A stretch of DNA of 43,169 nt from Candidatus Segatella mututuai (GCA_002439605.1 DJOI01000031.1:22957-66125); one strand, 5' to 3'; shown: positions 18,605 to 27,564, counted from the stretch's first letter. The notes: generated by a model from the letters alone, not told the origin. Program-made: numbers and translations.

Positions 18605-20548
18605 TTACCAACCAGGGTTCTGAACGATCTTACCAGCACCCAATTGGATGACATTCTGATGAACAGGATAGAGATACATCTTGTCGTTCCACTGGCGGTT
18701 CTCCAAGGTTGTACGCCTAAAATAAGAACCCTGCTGACCGATGGCTACATCAGGTGTCCCATACTCGTTCATGCCGCTGAAACGTGTTTGGTCAGCCAAC
18801 TGACCCTTGCCGCAAATCATCCAACGACGGATATCAAAGTACCACTGTCCCTCGCAATACAACTCTACGAAACGTTCACGCTGGATAACCTCTTTCTGCT
18901 TCTCGTAGTTGCCACGGATGTCCTTGATTCCTTCTTCCGCCAACTTAGCATAAGTAGGGATACCTGCACGCTCACGTACCTTGTCGATATACTCGATGAT
19001 ACGAGAGTCTGAAGGGTCTATCTCATTGAGTGCCTCCGCATAGAAAAGATAGAACTCCGCCAAGCGATAGATGATTGAAACACGAGTGTATTTCTGCGTA
19101 TCACCGGAAGCATGATTAACCGAACGGTTCTTGAACTTGCCCAAGAGATAACCGCTCTGTGGAGTATCACTTGACTCAGGACCCGCTCCACCACGCAAAG
19201 AGAAGTCTACCTGATAGTTAGAGTTGCCGCTCTTGCTTTGGAACACCTTGAACCAGCTCTTGCCTTGATAAATGACATCCTGATAGAAGCGAGGCTCACG
19301 GTTGGAATACATATTAAATACGTTCGGGTCGTTATGAGTTTCCTTGCCAGCATCATCATAAGCAGTGTTTGTCACCTGTACGAGTGCATCCTCATGGTAG
19401 TTAGGATCCTCGCCAATGGTCAAACCATCCTTGGTGAAGAACATGTCGACTGCTTCTTGACTCGGTCCGATGGTTCCATAACAAGCATTCACATCACGAG
19501 GATTGGTACGCTTCTCCATCTTGTACTGGTCGCTGTAACTATTGTTGGTGGAACACCAAAGAATCTCACGGTTATAGTCCTGAAACAGACGGTAAACAGA
19601 CATCTCAGGATTGTTAGTTCCATTGACCTGATACTCATAGAGTTCATGTCCATCTTCCTTGCAAGCTTCGAGTAATTCCTCCAAATGCAGTTTGGCTGTC
19701 TGCCATTTAGCAGGGTCTTTGGCAGGGAAGAGCTGTTTGCCATTAGGATTTTTCACCTCCATCGCCTTATCCCAACCACCATTGAAGAGAGGCGAGGCTG
19801 CATACACCCACAACTTGGCACGCAGCGCACGAACAGTAATCATGGTAGGACGAACCACCTCATTGAGGTTGAATGCATCACCTGCCGCATTCTCACCCTT
19901 GGCGGTGATGACTGTCTCTGGCAGGTTGTTACGGCTCAAGATGTCGGCGAGTATATCGTCGATATATTTCACGCACTCATCTACCGAAGCACGCTCATAG
20001 TCGTTATAGGTAGGATAAGCTGGGTCGTCGATATTGTTGACGATACAGAATGGACCGTAAAGCTCGAAGATGGAGAAATAGCTGTAAGCCATCAAGAAAC
20101 GAGCTTCATCCTTCATGCGAGCAATGTCCTCTGGAGTCAGCACATTCTGATCAGAGCCTACGCCCTCATCCTTGGCATCACGGATGAAAATCATCGCTTG
20201 ACGAATGTACTTGTAGAGCGTGGCCCAACGGTGATAACTTGCGCTACCTGCGGTATATCCAGAGACCATAACATCCTTGGAACTTGCCTTCTGCGAAGTA
20301 ATCTCACCACACATGTTGGACCAAGGGTTCTTGAAAGCACTCACCTCTGAACCTGTCTCAGAGAACTCCGACATACAGAGGTAAATATTACCATACCAGT
20401 TACGAGTATAACTTGGATTCTCCCAAACTTTGTCCTCGGTCAAATTCTCATTCATCTCCTTAGACACATCAAGATAGTCAGAACATGATGTGGCTGTAAA
20501 TGTGAGGCAACCTAAGATTGCCATGTTGAATATATTCTTTAGTTTCAT
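18605..20548 (-). CDS. SusD/RagB-family outer-membrane glycan-binding lipoprotein (operon B)
   Basis: A 647-aa SusD-like lipoprotein with lipobox FTATSC (Cys22) followed by Ser-Asp. It is longer than the operon A SusD by about 95 aa. SusD landmarks are present: ARFLMAYSYFSIFELYGPFCIV near 148-170 and, close to the end, RVSIIYRLAEFYLFYAEALNEI and QRERFVELYCEGQWYFDIRRW, the conserved C-terminal RagB/SusD elements. The gene is 12 bp after its susC partner, so the two are translated from one message. The subtype (SusD_RagB with long inserts around 300-470) differs from SusD1, which suggests that the two importer pairs take up different fragments. Confidence 0.93.
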   Translation of the reverse strand: MKLKNIFNMAILGCLTFTATSCSDYLDVSKEMNENLTEDKVWENPSYTRNWYGNIYLCMSEFSETGSEVSAFKNPWSNMCGEITSQKASSKDVMVSGYTAGSASYHRWATLYKYIRQAMIFIRDAKDEGVGSDQNVLTPEDIARMKDEARFLMAYSYFSIFELYGPFCIVNNIDDPAYPTYNDYERASVDECVKYIDDILADILSRNNLPETVITAKGENAAGDAFNLNEVVRPTMITVRALRAKLWVYAASPLFNGGWDKAMEVKNPNGKQLFPAKDPAKWQTAKLHLEELLEACKEDGHELYEYQVNGTNNPEMSVYRLFQDYNREILWCSTNNSYSDQYKMEKRTNPRDVNACYGTIGPSQEAVDMFFTKDGLTIGEDPNYHEDALVQVTNTAYDDAGKETHNDPNVFNMYSNREPRFYQDVIYQGKSWFKVFQSKSGNSNYQVDFSLRGGAGPESSDTPQSGYLLGKFKNRSVNHASGDTQKYTRVSIIYRLAEFYLFYAEALNEIDPSDSRIIEYIDKVRERAGIPTYAKLAEEGIKDIRGNYEKQKEVIQRERFVELYCEGQWYFDIRRWMICGKGQLADQTRFSGMNEYGTPDVAIGQQGSYFRRTTLENRQWNDKMYLYPVHQNVIQLGAGKIVQNPGW

Positions 20549-20560
20549 TGTTTTCTCTTT

Positions 20561-23500
20561 TTAGAATGTTACTTCAAGTCCAAACTTCCATGAACGTGAC
20601 ATAGGGTACTGCGCACCAGAGTTGGCATTGCCCAACTCTGGGTCCCAATACTTAACGTGGTCCCAAGTTATCAAATTGGTACCCTGTGCATAGATACGCA
20701 AGTTCTGCAAGCCAAGCGACTTGAGTTGATTTCTCTTAAACTGATAACCAAACTCCACATTCTTGAAGCGCAAGAAACTTGCACTGCGATACCACCAGGT
20801 ACTTGGTTTCGTGTTGTATGAGAACTCCGAGGAGTGCATACGTGGATAGAGCACATTCTGATTGTATGGATCAGATGCTGTCCAACGACTCAATGCCTCT
20901 GTACGAGCAGAAGAAGCGTCCTTGCCTTGGTTGAAAGGCATGAAATTGCTTGCCTTAGACATGAGATTGACAGAACATCCACCTACGCCTTGGAAGAACA
21001 CGCCTCCAAACCATCCCTTGTAGTCGACATCGAGAGCGATGCCATACACAATTTTAGGGTTCTGTGAATTGATACCACTACGATAGGTTTGGTCATAGTC
21101 ATTGATCACGCCATCATTGTTCAAGTCCTTGTACTTGATATCACCAGGTTTGACATCTGCTCCAGGATCAGGCATACCTGCCTTTAAGGTATAAAACTGT
21201 GCTCCTGTAGCTGGATCTACGGTGATGTTGAAATCGTCAGGAGTATAGAGTCCATCCGCTACATATATATAAGGTGTGCCGATAGAACAGCCTGTATAGT
21301 CCTGCCAAGAGTAGATGTGAGGAATCTCATCACACTCCACGATTTTATTCTTGGTGTAAGTGAAGTTGCCACGCAAGGTCATGTTCACCTTGCCTACATG
21401 CTCCTTGAAGGTGATGTTACCATCAATACCCTTGTTGCTCACAACACCGTAGTTCTGGGTAGGTCCCTGGCGCAAACCAGTCATAGAAGGAATCGTTCCA
21501 CGAGTCAAGAGAATATCGGTACGACGGTTGTCGAAGTAGTCGAGCGACAAGTCTATACGACCGTTCCACAAGCCGAGGTCGAAGCCAACATCAGCCTTGC
21601 GTTCTTTCTCCCACTGCAATGCGATGGCTGCAGCTTGCGCCTCAGCCAAGCCCCCCATCCAGTTTTGGTTGTTACCGTTCGATACAGAGGAGATACCTAA
21701 GTTCATACCACCTGCGCTCTGGTTCATGTTCTCCAAATATGGGAAACGTCCTGAGCCGATGTCATCATTACCTGTTATACCCCAAGAAGCACGAAGCTTG
21801 AACTTATTGACCACACGCTGTATTGGTTGCCAGAATTTCTCATGGCTCACGAACCATGCGGCACCGACAGCTGGGAATATGCCCCAGCGATGCCCCTTGG
21901 AGAAGTTCTCAGAGCCTGTCATACCAAAGCTTCCCTCAATGGTGTAGCGACTGTCGTAGGAGTAAGCCCCACGTGCCACGACACTCTGCTTGCGATAAGG
22001 CAAGAGATCCAAACCGCTGGTGTTCTGCTTTTGGGTTTCCTTTTGGTTGTAAAGCAATAATCCTGTCACGTCATGTTTCTCGGTAAAGGTACGCTTGTAG
22101 TTGAGCGCAGCCTCCAAGTAGATTTTCTTCTCGCCACCATCAGATGCTGCCGTAGGATTACTCAAGGCAGAACCTGCGTTACGCTGGATGAACACGAGGT
22201 TGCCATCAGCATCACGACCTGTTGCATAGTATGAGTTAGGAGACATTGTACGGTTGATGTACTGTCCAGACTTGCCATCGAAGCTGACTGTTCCCTTGAC
22301 AGAGAGTCCCTTGGTAATGAAATCCAACTTCTGCTCCAAGGTTACCTTGGTCTGGAACAAGACATTCCATGACTTGCTATAGCCACTGAAGTACAAAAAA
22401 TTGTATGGATTCTGACGAAGACCTGAGTTATCTGAGTCAGGATGCTCGGCAGCTGTTCCATCTGAGTAAATCATTGGAATCAAATGTACAGGTGTCAAAG
22501 TCATACCGTTGAAAATGGCACTTGCAGTCTTGTTGGGTGCCACACGATTGATATACTGTCCACTCATATCCACAGACATACGAGTGGTACGGCTCAGGTC
22601 AAAGTCTACATTGGAACGCAAGTTATAACGGTCGAACTTTACGTTGGAATCAAACACGGCATCCTTATTTTTATTATAGATACCATCCTCGGTATAGTAG
22701 GCACCCGACACAAAGAAACGTACCTTGTCACTACCACCACGGAAGTTAATGGTATAACGCTGGTTGTGTGTATTGTCACGGAGCATAGACATCCAGTCGG
22801 TACTTGGATACAAATCAGGGTCGATACCTAAACGATATAATTCCAAGGTTTCATCAGACACTGGAGACACAAAGCCAAAAGTTGGATTTCCTTTGTCGTT
22901 CCAACTTGCCTCATTGAAAAGACTCAAGTAATTGTATGAGTCAAGTAATTTTGGCACACGCATAGGAGTAGATACACCATACTCTGCTGACATATTGATG
23001 ACGGTTTTCTGGCTCTTACCACGCTTAGAGGTTATCAGCACGACACCATTGGCACCCTCAGCACCATACACGGCTGTAGCCGCAGCATCCTTTAAAACGG
23101 AGAAGGACTCGATTTCCTCCACGTCAATGTCGTTCATCTTACGAGGCACACCATCCACGATGACCAATGGGTCGGTACCACCAGCATAAGAACTTACACC
23201 ACGAATCCAAAACTTGGCATCGTCCCATCCTGGCTCACCAGAACGCTGGACAGCCAAGAGACCAGATACCTTACCAGCCAAAGAGTTGTTCAAGCTTCGA
23301 CTACTCACGTGGAGGTCGTCTCCGCTAATCATACTGACAGAACTCACTACACTCTCCTTCTTCTGCTGACCATAGCCGACAACCACAACATCTTCCAAGC
23401 TGGAGGAAGCCTGTTGCATCTGGATATTGATGGACGTCTGACCCTTCTTCACCTTACGACGCTCAGTCTCAAATCCTATATATGTGAAAACAAGTTCGTC

Positions 23501-23752
23501 ACCATCTTTCACCTTGATGGTGTAACGACCATCCAAATCGGTAACGACACCACCCTGCCGGCCTGTAATTTTTACGGTAGCACCGATGATAGGATCACCT
23601 GTTGATTCCGTCAAGAGACCTGTAATGGTACGTTCTTCTATCTGTGCTACTTCCTGGACAGCAAGCACCTTTTCTGTTGTTTCTACAGCCACGGCTGTAT
23701 TGCTCATCGCCAAGGCAGAAGCAAACAATAATACACTATATTTCATTTTCAT
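20561..23752 (-). CDS. SusC/RagA-family TonB-linked outer-membrane transporter (operon B)
   Basis: A 1063-aa SusC-like transporter. A signal peptide (to about residue 23) and a short linker lead to a carboxypeptidase-D-like domain (about 42-120, TGLLTESTGDPIIGATV), the plug entry EDVVVVGYGQQKKE near 126-139, and the plug with IRGVSSYAGGTDPLVIVDGVP and SFSVLKDAAATAVYGAEGANGVVLIT. A barrel follows, ending in FGLEVTF. The plug and barrel are only loosely like SusC1 of operon A, so this is a second specific importer and not a recent duplicate. It lies 29 bp after the glycan-binding lipoprotein gene and 12 bp before susD2. Confidence 0.95.
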   Translation of the reverse strand: MKMKYSVLLFASALAMSNTAVAVETTEKVLAVQEVAQIEERTITGLLTESTGDPIIGATVKITGRQGGVVTDLDGRYTIKVKDGDELVFTYIGFETERRKVKKGQTSINIQMQQASSSLEDVVVVGYGQQKKESVVSSVSMISGDDLHVSSRSLNNSLAGKVSGLLAVQRSGEPGWDDAKFWIRGVSSYAGGTDPLVIVDGVPRKMNDIDVEEIESFSVLKDAAATAVYGAEGANGVVLITSKRGKSQKTVINMSAEYGVSTPMRVPKLLDSYNYLSLFNEASWNDKGNPTFGFVSPVSDETLELYRLGIDPDLYPSTDWMSMLRDNTHNQRYTINFRGGSDKVRFFVSGAYYTEDGIYNKNKDAVFDSNVKFDRYNLRSNVDFDLSRTTRMSVDMSGQYINRVAPNKTASAIFNGMTLTPVHLIPMIYSDGTAAEHPDSDNSGLRQNPYNFLYFSGYSKSWNVLFQTKVTLEQKLDFITKGLSVKGTVSFDGKSGQYINRTMSPNSYYATGRDADGNLVFIQRNAGSALSNPTAASDGGEKKIYLEAALNYKRTFTEKHDVTGLLLYNQKETQKQNTSGLDLLPYRKQSVVARGAYSYDSRYTIEGSFGMTGSENFSKGHRWGIFPAVGAAWFVSHEKFWQPIQRVVNKFKLRASWGITGNDDIGSGRFPYLENMNQSAGGMNLGISSVSNGNNQNWMGGLAEAQAAAIALQWEKERKADVGFDLGLWNGRIDLSLDYFDNRRTDILLTRGTIPSMTGLRQGPTQNYGVVSNKGIDGNITFKEHVGKVNMTLRGNFTYTKNKIVECDEIPHIYSWQDYTGCSIGTPYIYVADGLYTPDDFNITVDPATGAQFYTLKAGMPDPGADVKPGDIKYKDLNNDGVINDYDQTYRSGINSQNPKIVYGIALDVDYKGWFGGVFFQGVGGCSVNLMSKASNFMPFNQGKDASSARTEALSRWTASDPYNQNVLYPRMHSSEFSYNTKPSTWWYRSASFLRFKNVEFGYQFKRNQLKSLGLQNLRIYAQGTNLITWDHVKYWDPELGNANSGAQYPMSRSWKFGLEVTF

Positions 23753-23781
23753 GACTATATTCGTTTAAGCTTATAATTTGA

Positions 23782-25182
23782 TTAAGGTTCCACCTCTGGG
23801 ATTTCATTCTCCTCGGTACAAGTAAGAACAGCCTTCTTCGGACCATTGGCCAAGTCCATGCGCAATCTATAATACTTGCCATTAGTGATGCCCATAGAAC
23901 CCTTCTTGACGTTACCATCACTTGGGTTAACTAGAAAATACGGCTGTATTCCGCTGCAATCCGCATAGTTACCATAAACGAACTCTGTACCCCAACCATT
24001 CTGATAAAAACACTTGTAGTTGATATCCTCTGGATTTAAGTTGGTACCAGCCTTGATAACCAATTCATAGATATTGTTGCCCATAGGACAGAATGGTATG
24101 GCATTACCCTCTTTTGGACTCCAGTTAGACTTATTAGTCTTGTAAGAAGGATAGCCTATATTACCATCACCTATCACCCAAACTCCAGGCTCATTCTTAG
24201 TCAAATCCGCCAAAGCGCTACCATCTTTATCCAAAGGCAGCACCCGGAAATATTTTTTGCCCTTATCGCAAGCAAAGCGATATTGCCCATCCTGACCACG
24301 GAACTTAAGTTTCTTGCCATTAGTCCCCTTCACGACATTAAAGAACGTAGGGTTAATCCAGTAGTTGGCGTAGTCATTCTTCAAACCTGTCACCTCAACT
24401 ACCTGGCCTTGCTTCAACTCACCATCCACCTTGAAGTTATTGTTGTCAACTTTCTCAAACTCCACACCATTCATGGCAAACTTGATAAAAGGCGTGCCCA
24501 CATAGGTCTTGGTATTAAAGGTTACAGTGTAACGTCCGTCACCATCAGCAGAGAAGTTGATGTTGTCGGTCATACCATTGGTGATGGCACCGTCAGAACT
24601 ACCAAATACGATTTCATTGCCATTCTCACCGTATGCAGGAGCTACGATAGTGGCATAAAGCTCCGACGGAAACTCGTCGGTAACCGAGAATAGGAATGGA
24701 TCATCCACAGATGGGGTCATCACATGGCGATTACCCTCATCGTCGACCAAATAAAGCTTGTCATACTTCGGACGAGCCATCTCTATAGTCTGCTCGGCTG
24801 TAGCAGATGCAAAACGCTCGTTCTGTGTACGAACCTTCACCGTGACCTGTTGATCCTCGATACCTTTATAATAAGGTACATAAATCTTACCAGCATAATC
24901 ACCGTCAGAAGAAGTAGTCATCATTCGTTCCGATACCATATTGTCGCCCACGTACAATTGTATTTTGGACTGATTCGGGCGAAAATCGTTCGCCTTGATG
25001 GAATACTTGACTTCAATACTGTCACCCATATAGACATTTTCGGGGGCAATGATTGAAACCACCTGACTACTTCCCTTGTCATCGAAGTCGTCATTTTTGT
25101 CGTTACAAGAAGACAGACCCAAGGTACATGCCGCCAACGCCATAGGTATGGCAAGCATAGGATTGTTTTTGATTTTGTTCAT
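23782..25182 (-). CDS. Surface glycan-binding lipoprotein (SusE/F-position type)
   Basis: A 466-aa lipoprotein with lipobox LGLSSC (Cys26) followed by Asn-Asp-Lys-Asn-Asp-Asp, a surface-export pattern. The mature protein looks like a string of beta-sandwich domains: an Ig-like first domain (about 40-130, with ENVYMGDSIEVKYSIK), a middle domain (about 135-260) and a C-terminal domain (about 265-460) rich in exposed Trp and Tyr that could stack on sugars. This matches multi-domain surface glycan-binding proteins of PULs. Its place is unusual: it is the first gene of operon B, before susC, whereas such genes usually follow susD. No catalytic motif is seen. The exact domain family was not recognised with certainty. 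Confidence 0.75.
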   Translation of the reverse strand: MNKIKNNPMLAIPMALAACTLGLSSCNDKNDDFDDKGSSQVVSIIAPENVYMGDSIEVKYSIKANDFRPNQSKIQLYVGDNMVSERMMTTSSDGDYAGKIYVPYYKGIEDQQVTVKVRTQNERFASATAEQTIEMARPKYDKLYLVDDEGNRHVMTPSVDDPFLFSVTDEFPSELYATIVAPAYGENGNEIVFGSSDGAITNGMTDNINFSADGDGRYTVTFNTKTYVGTPFIKFAMNGVEFEKVDNNNFKVDGELKQGQVVEVTGLKNDYANYWINPTFFNVVKGTNGKKLKFRGQDGQYRFACDKGKKYFRVLPLDKDGSALADLTKNEPGVWVIGDGNIGYPSYKTNKSNWSPKEGNAIPFCPMGNNIYELVIKAGTNLNPEDINYKCFYQNGWGTEFVYGNYADCSGIQPYFLVNPSDGNVKKGSMGITNGKYYRLRMDLANGPKKAVLTCTEENEIPEVEP

Positions 25183-25228
25183 TTTTAAGGTTTTTATTTG
25201 GTTTTATTACAATAAAAAATATCCACGA

Positions 25229-25236
25229 CAAAAGTA
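25229..25236 (-). promoter_or_regulatory. -7 box of operon B promoter
   Basis: On the minus strand this reads TACTTTTG (TAnnTTTG), 47 nt before the ATG at 25182. No good -33 box is present at the right distance; the nearest TTG is 23 nt upstream. This is the same picture as at operon A. Confidence 0.5.
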
Positions 25237-25267
25237 ACAAAAATTAGCTAAAATGTCCCCAATAAGC

Positions 25268-25321
25268 ACTACATCACAACTACTACACACCTATAAGACC
25301 ACCACATCTTTGCTTTCCCAC
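25268..25321 (-). promoter_or_regulatory. Candidate two-block operator upstream of operon B
   Basis: Block 1 at 25268-25284 (plus strand ACTACATCACAACTACT) begins 31 nt upstream of the -7 box. Block 2 at 25301-25321 begins ACCACATCT, continues with GCTTTC and ends CCCAC. The block start-to-start distance is 33 bp, exactly as at 12916-12969. Shared motif, spacing and distance to the -7 box support one regulator for both operons. Confidence 0.55.
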
Positions 25322-25718
25322 TACAGTATTTTTCCACCTTGATTAACATGAAGCAAACTCATAACAATCTGATATTCAATACACATTATTTTTTCCTATT
25401 CATTTACATCCACATTTTACAGTTTCTCACTATAAAAATAAAACGAATCACGATACTACTCAAAATTTCAAGGCAAGAAATATGTAATGACATGGTTATG
25501 ATGTTTACGATGACAGTGCTACCACTTATTTCTGTTGTAAGACATTCTTATTTTATGTCGTATCTTTTGAGAAGCGTCCAACATTTCTCTCATCATCCAC
25601 TTATTAGAGATTTTAATAATATGCATAATACACTAATATTCAATATTTTGACTTTTCCCTTCTGATAAAAAAATCCACATTACCACCTTACAATCCAACA
25701 AACAAGGCAAATATTTTC
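25322..25718. other. Rest of the divergent intergenic region before the GH5 gene
   Basis: About 400 bp, strongly AT-rich, between the operon B operator and the GH5 promoter. It holds one open frame (25339-25665, plus) with hydrophobic, low-complexity content and no start signal, which I do not call a gene. GTTATGATG at 25495-25503 resembles the reverse complement of the core of operator block 1 but lies more than 200 bp from the GH5 -7 box. Nothing else is recognised here. Confidence 0.4.
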
Positions 25719-25726
25719 TATCTTTG
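25719..25726 (+). promoter_or_regulatory. -7 box of GH5 gene promoter
   Basis: TATCTTTG, a full -7 match, lies 68 nt before the ATG at 25794. A clear TTG -33 box at 19-21 nt upstream is not seen, so expression may need an activator. Confidence 0.5.
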
Positions 25727-25793
25727 CAGAAGAAAGTTGACTGATATGAACAACTATTAACACATATATTATAACTTATAACAACAAAACAAC

Positions 25794-27044
25794 ATGAAGA
25801 AAAAAGCTCTTTTCTTTGCACTCTTTCTGATGCTCATAGGCATAGGAACGACACAAGTAAACGCCAAGCAAAAAGGCAAGTTCGTAACCATCAAGGGTGA
25901 GAACCTTATCTCGCAGGATGGCAGCAAGCTCTACATCGTGGGTACCAACCTCGGCAACTGGCTCAATCCTGAGGGCTACATGTTCAACTTCAAGAAGACC
26001 AACTGCGAATGGATGATTAACGACATGGTGTGTGAGTTAGCTGGTCCTGACTTCGCCCGTGAGTTCTGGCAGGCATTCAAGGACAACTACGTCACAGAAG
26101 CCGACATCGCTTTCATCAAGCAGACGGGTGCCAATACCATCCGCCTTCCCTTCAACTACAAGCTCTTCACACATGAAGACTATATGGGAAAGAACGACGA
26201 AACCGAGGGATTCCGCATGATGGACAAGACCATCGAGTGGTGTCGCAAGTACGGTCTTCACCTTATCCTCGACATGCACGACTGTCCAGGCGGTCAGACT
26301 GGCGACAACATCGACAACGGCTACGGTTATCCCTGGCTCTTCGTGAGCGAGGCAAGCCAAAAGCAGTTCTGTAATATTTGGGAAACCATCGCCGACAGAT
26401 ACAAGGACGAACCTGTCATTCTCGGCTACGAGTTGATGAACGAACCGATAGCCACCATGTTCAGCAAGGAATTGCAAGCAGAATTGAACGCTAAGTTGGA
26501 AGGAGTATACAAGAGAGCCACCAAGGTAATCCGTAAGGTAGACAATAATCATATCATCCTCTTGGGCGGTGCTCAGTGGAACGGCAACTTCGCCCCATTC
26601 AGCGACTGGACTTTCGATGACAAGATTATGTATACTTGCCATCGCTATGGTGGCAAACCAACCCAAGAAGCCATCCAGAGCATCATAGACTTCCGCGACA
26701 AGACCAAGCTACCTATGTATATGGGCGAGATAGGTCACAATACCGACCAATGGCAAGCAGACTTCTGCACCACCATGAAGAAAGCCAACATTGGCTACAC
26801 CTTCTGGCCCTACAAGAAAATAGATGGCTCCTGCATGATGGGCATCAAGAAACCAGCCGATTGGGACAGCATCATCGTGAAGTTCTCTGAGGCAGACCGC
26901 AGCAGTTTTGCTGCAATCCGCAAGGCTCGTCCAGACCAAGAAAAGGGCAAACAACTCTTGATGCAGTTCGTAGAGAATGCTAAAAAGCAGAACTGCATAC
27001 CTCAGACTGGCTACATCAAGTCGATGAGATTGAAAGCAGAATAG
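25794..27044 (+). CDS. GH5 family endo/exo-beta-glycanase
   Basis: A 416-aa secreted glycoside hydrolase with a signal peptide at about 1-24. It is a single (beta/alpha)8 barrel with no binding module. GTNLGNWLNPEGYMF at 50-64 recalls the LGNWL start of glucanases such as GH5_9 exo-beta-1,3-glucanases. The acid/base is Glu217 in LMNEP and the nucleophile Glu312 in YMGEIG; the RLPF motif near 117-120 and the DMHDCPG loop near 160-166 are also present. It could hydrolyse a beta-linked glucan or mannan backbone; the subfamily is not settled by eye. It diverges from operon B across a 611-bp space and is probably part of the same locus, but co-regulation is inferred only from position. Confidence 0.88.
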   Translation: MKKKALFFALFLMLIGIGTTQVNAKQKGKFVTIKGENLISQDGSKLYIVGTNLGNWLNPEGYMFNFKKTNCEWMINDMVCELAGPDFAREFWQAFKDNYVTEADIAFIKQTGANTIRLPFNYKLFTHEDYMGKNDETEGFRMMDKTIEWCRKYGLHLILDMHDCPGGQTGDNIDNGYGYPWLFVSEASQKQFCNIWETIADRYKDEPVILGYELMNEPIATMFSKELQAELNAKLEGVYKRATKVIRKVDNNHIILLGGAQWNGNFAPFSDWTFDDKIMYTCHRYGGKPTQEAIQSIIDFRDKTKLPMYMGEIGHNTDQWQADFCTTMKKANIGYTFWPYKKIDGSCMMGIKKPADWDSIIVKFSEADRSSFAAIRKARPDQEKGKQLLMQFVENAKKQNCIPQTGYIKSMRLKAE

Positions 27045-27067
27045 ACCATACTATTACTAAAGTTTCT

Positions 27068-27266
27068 CTAAGCATTGGGTAATCTGTTGATGAAGTAGTT
27101 CAGCACTTCGTCTTCCTTGTACTTGAAGGCATCTCTTGCAGCCTTTACTTCACGTAAAGTGCATGCCGATACATTCTGGTAACACTCATGCAGCATAACC
27201 TTAGCGGCAGCCGGTCGATAGACTTGCTGCCAAACACGCTTCTTAGACTTTGTAATCGGTAGTCAT
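27068..27266 (-). pseudogene. Frameshifted small ORF (about 65 aa), unknown function
   Basis: The minus strand reads ATG at 27266 for MTTDYK and then hits a TAA stop. One base out of frame, coding continues without a stop for 57 more codons (SKKRVWQQVYRPAAAKVML and on to NYFINRLPNA) and ends in TAG at 27068. Total length is 199 nt, that is 66 codons plus one base, so a single-base insertion near 27244-27250 explains it. Upstream a promoter is visible (TTG at 27329-27331 and TACCTTTA at 27302-27309, 19 nt apart, minus strand). The product is basic and helical; I do not recognise it. It may be a recently broken gene, a sequencing error or a programmed shift. Confidence 0.5.
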
Positions 27267-27301
27267 GATTAATATTTTGTAACTGTTTGATTTTTCACTT
27301 G

Positions 27302-27331
27302 TAAAGGTACAAAAAATTGTCAGACTACCAA
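27302..27331 (-). promoter_or_regulatory. Promoter of the frameshifted small ORF
   Basis: On the minus strand TTG (27331-27329), 19 nt, then TACCTTTA (27309-27302), one base off the TAnnTTTG consensus. It lies about 36 nt before the ATG at 27266. Confidence 0.4.
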
Positions 27332-27362
27332 CTTATTAAAACAAACACGGGGATTTTTTATA

Positions 27363-27400
27363 AACGAAAAATACTAAATAGTTGAAAACAAACTATTTAG
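27363..27400 (-). terminator. Rho-independent terminator of tRNA-Leu
   Basis: CTAAATAGTT at 27374-27383 pairs perfectly with AACTATTTAG at 27391-27400 around a 7-nt loop. On the minus strand it is followed by TATTTTT. It ends transcription 12 nt after the tRNA. Confidence 0.75.
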
Positions 27401-27412
27401 CATTTTCTTAGG

Positions 27413-27494
27413 TGCGCCTGATAGGACTCGAACCTACACGGCCTAAACCACCAGATCCTAAGTCTGGCGCGTCTACCAATTTCGCCACAAGCGC
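27413..27494 (-). tRNA. tRNA-Leu(UAG)
   Basis: The minus strand folds into a complete class II tRNA of 82 nt. The acceptor stem GCGCTTG pairs with CAGGCGC (with one T-G pair), the anticodon stem is CCAGA/TCTGG around loop CTTAGGA, and the T arm contains GGTTCGAGTCC. The anticodon is TAG (UAG), reading CUN leucine codons. The discriminator base is A, as expected for leucine. CCA is not fully encoded: the sequence runs ACC then T, so the tail is finished by CCA-adding enzyme. A -7 box (TATCTTTG, minus strand) lies at 27506-27513, 12 nt upstream. Confidence 0.95.
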
Positions 27495-27505
27495 ATTTGC
27501 GAGTG

Positions 27506-27513
27506 CAAAGATA
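27506..27513 (-). promoter_or_regulatory. -7 box of tRNA-Leu promoter
   Basis: The minus strand reads TATCTTTG, directly before the tRNA 5' end at 27494. No clear -33 box was found. Confidence 0.55.
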
Positions 27514-27564
27514 CAATTTATATTTCAATTAGAAGAAGGAAAATACAAAAAACTTGGAAGAGAC

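Noticed and set aside
25495..25516. Third copy of the operator before the GH5 gene
   Set aside because: Only an 8-base core (TATGATGT) matches, block 2 is missing, and the site is over 200 bp from the -7 box.
25339..25665. Open frame of 108 codons in the divergent PUL intergenic region
   Set aside because: Very AT-rich, hydrophobic low-complexity translation, no promoter or recognisable motif, and it overlaps the region expected to hold regulatory DNA.
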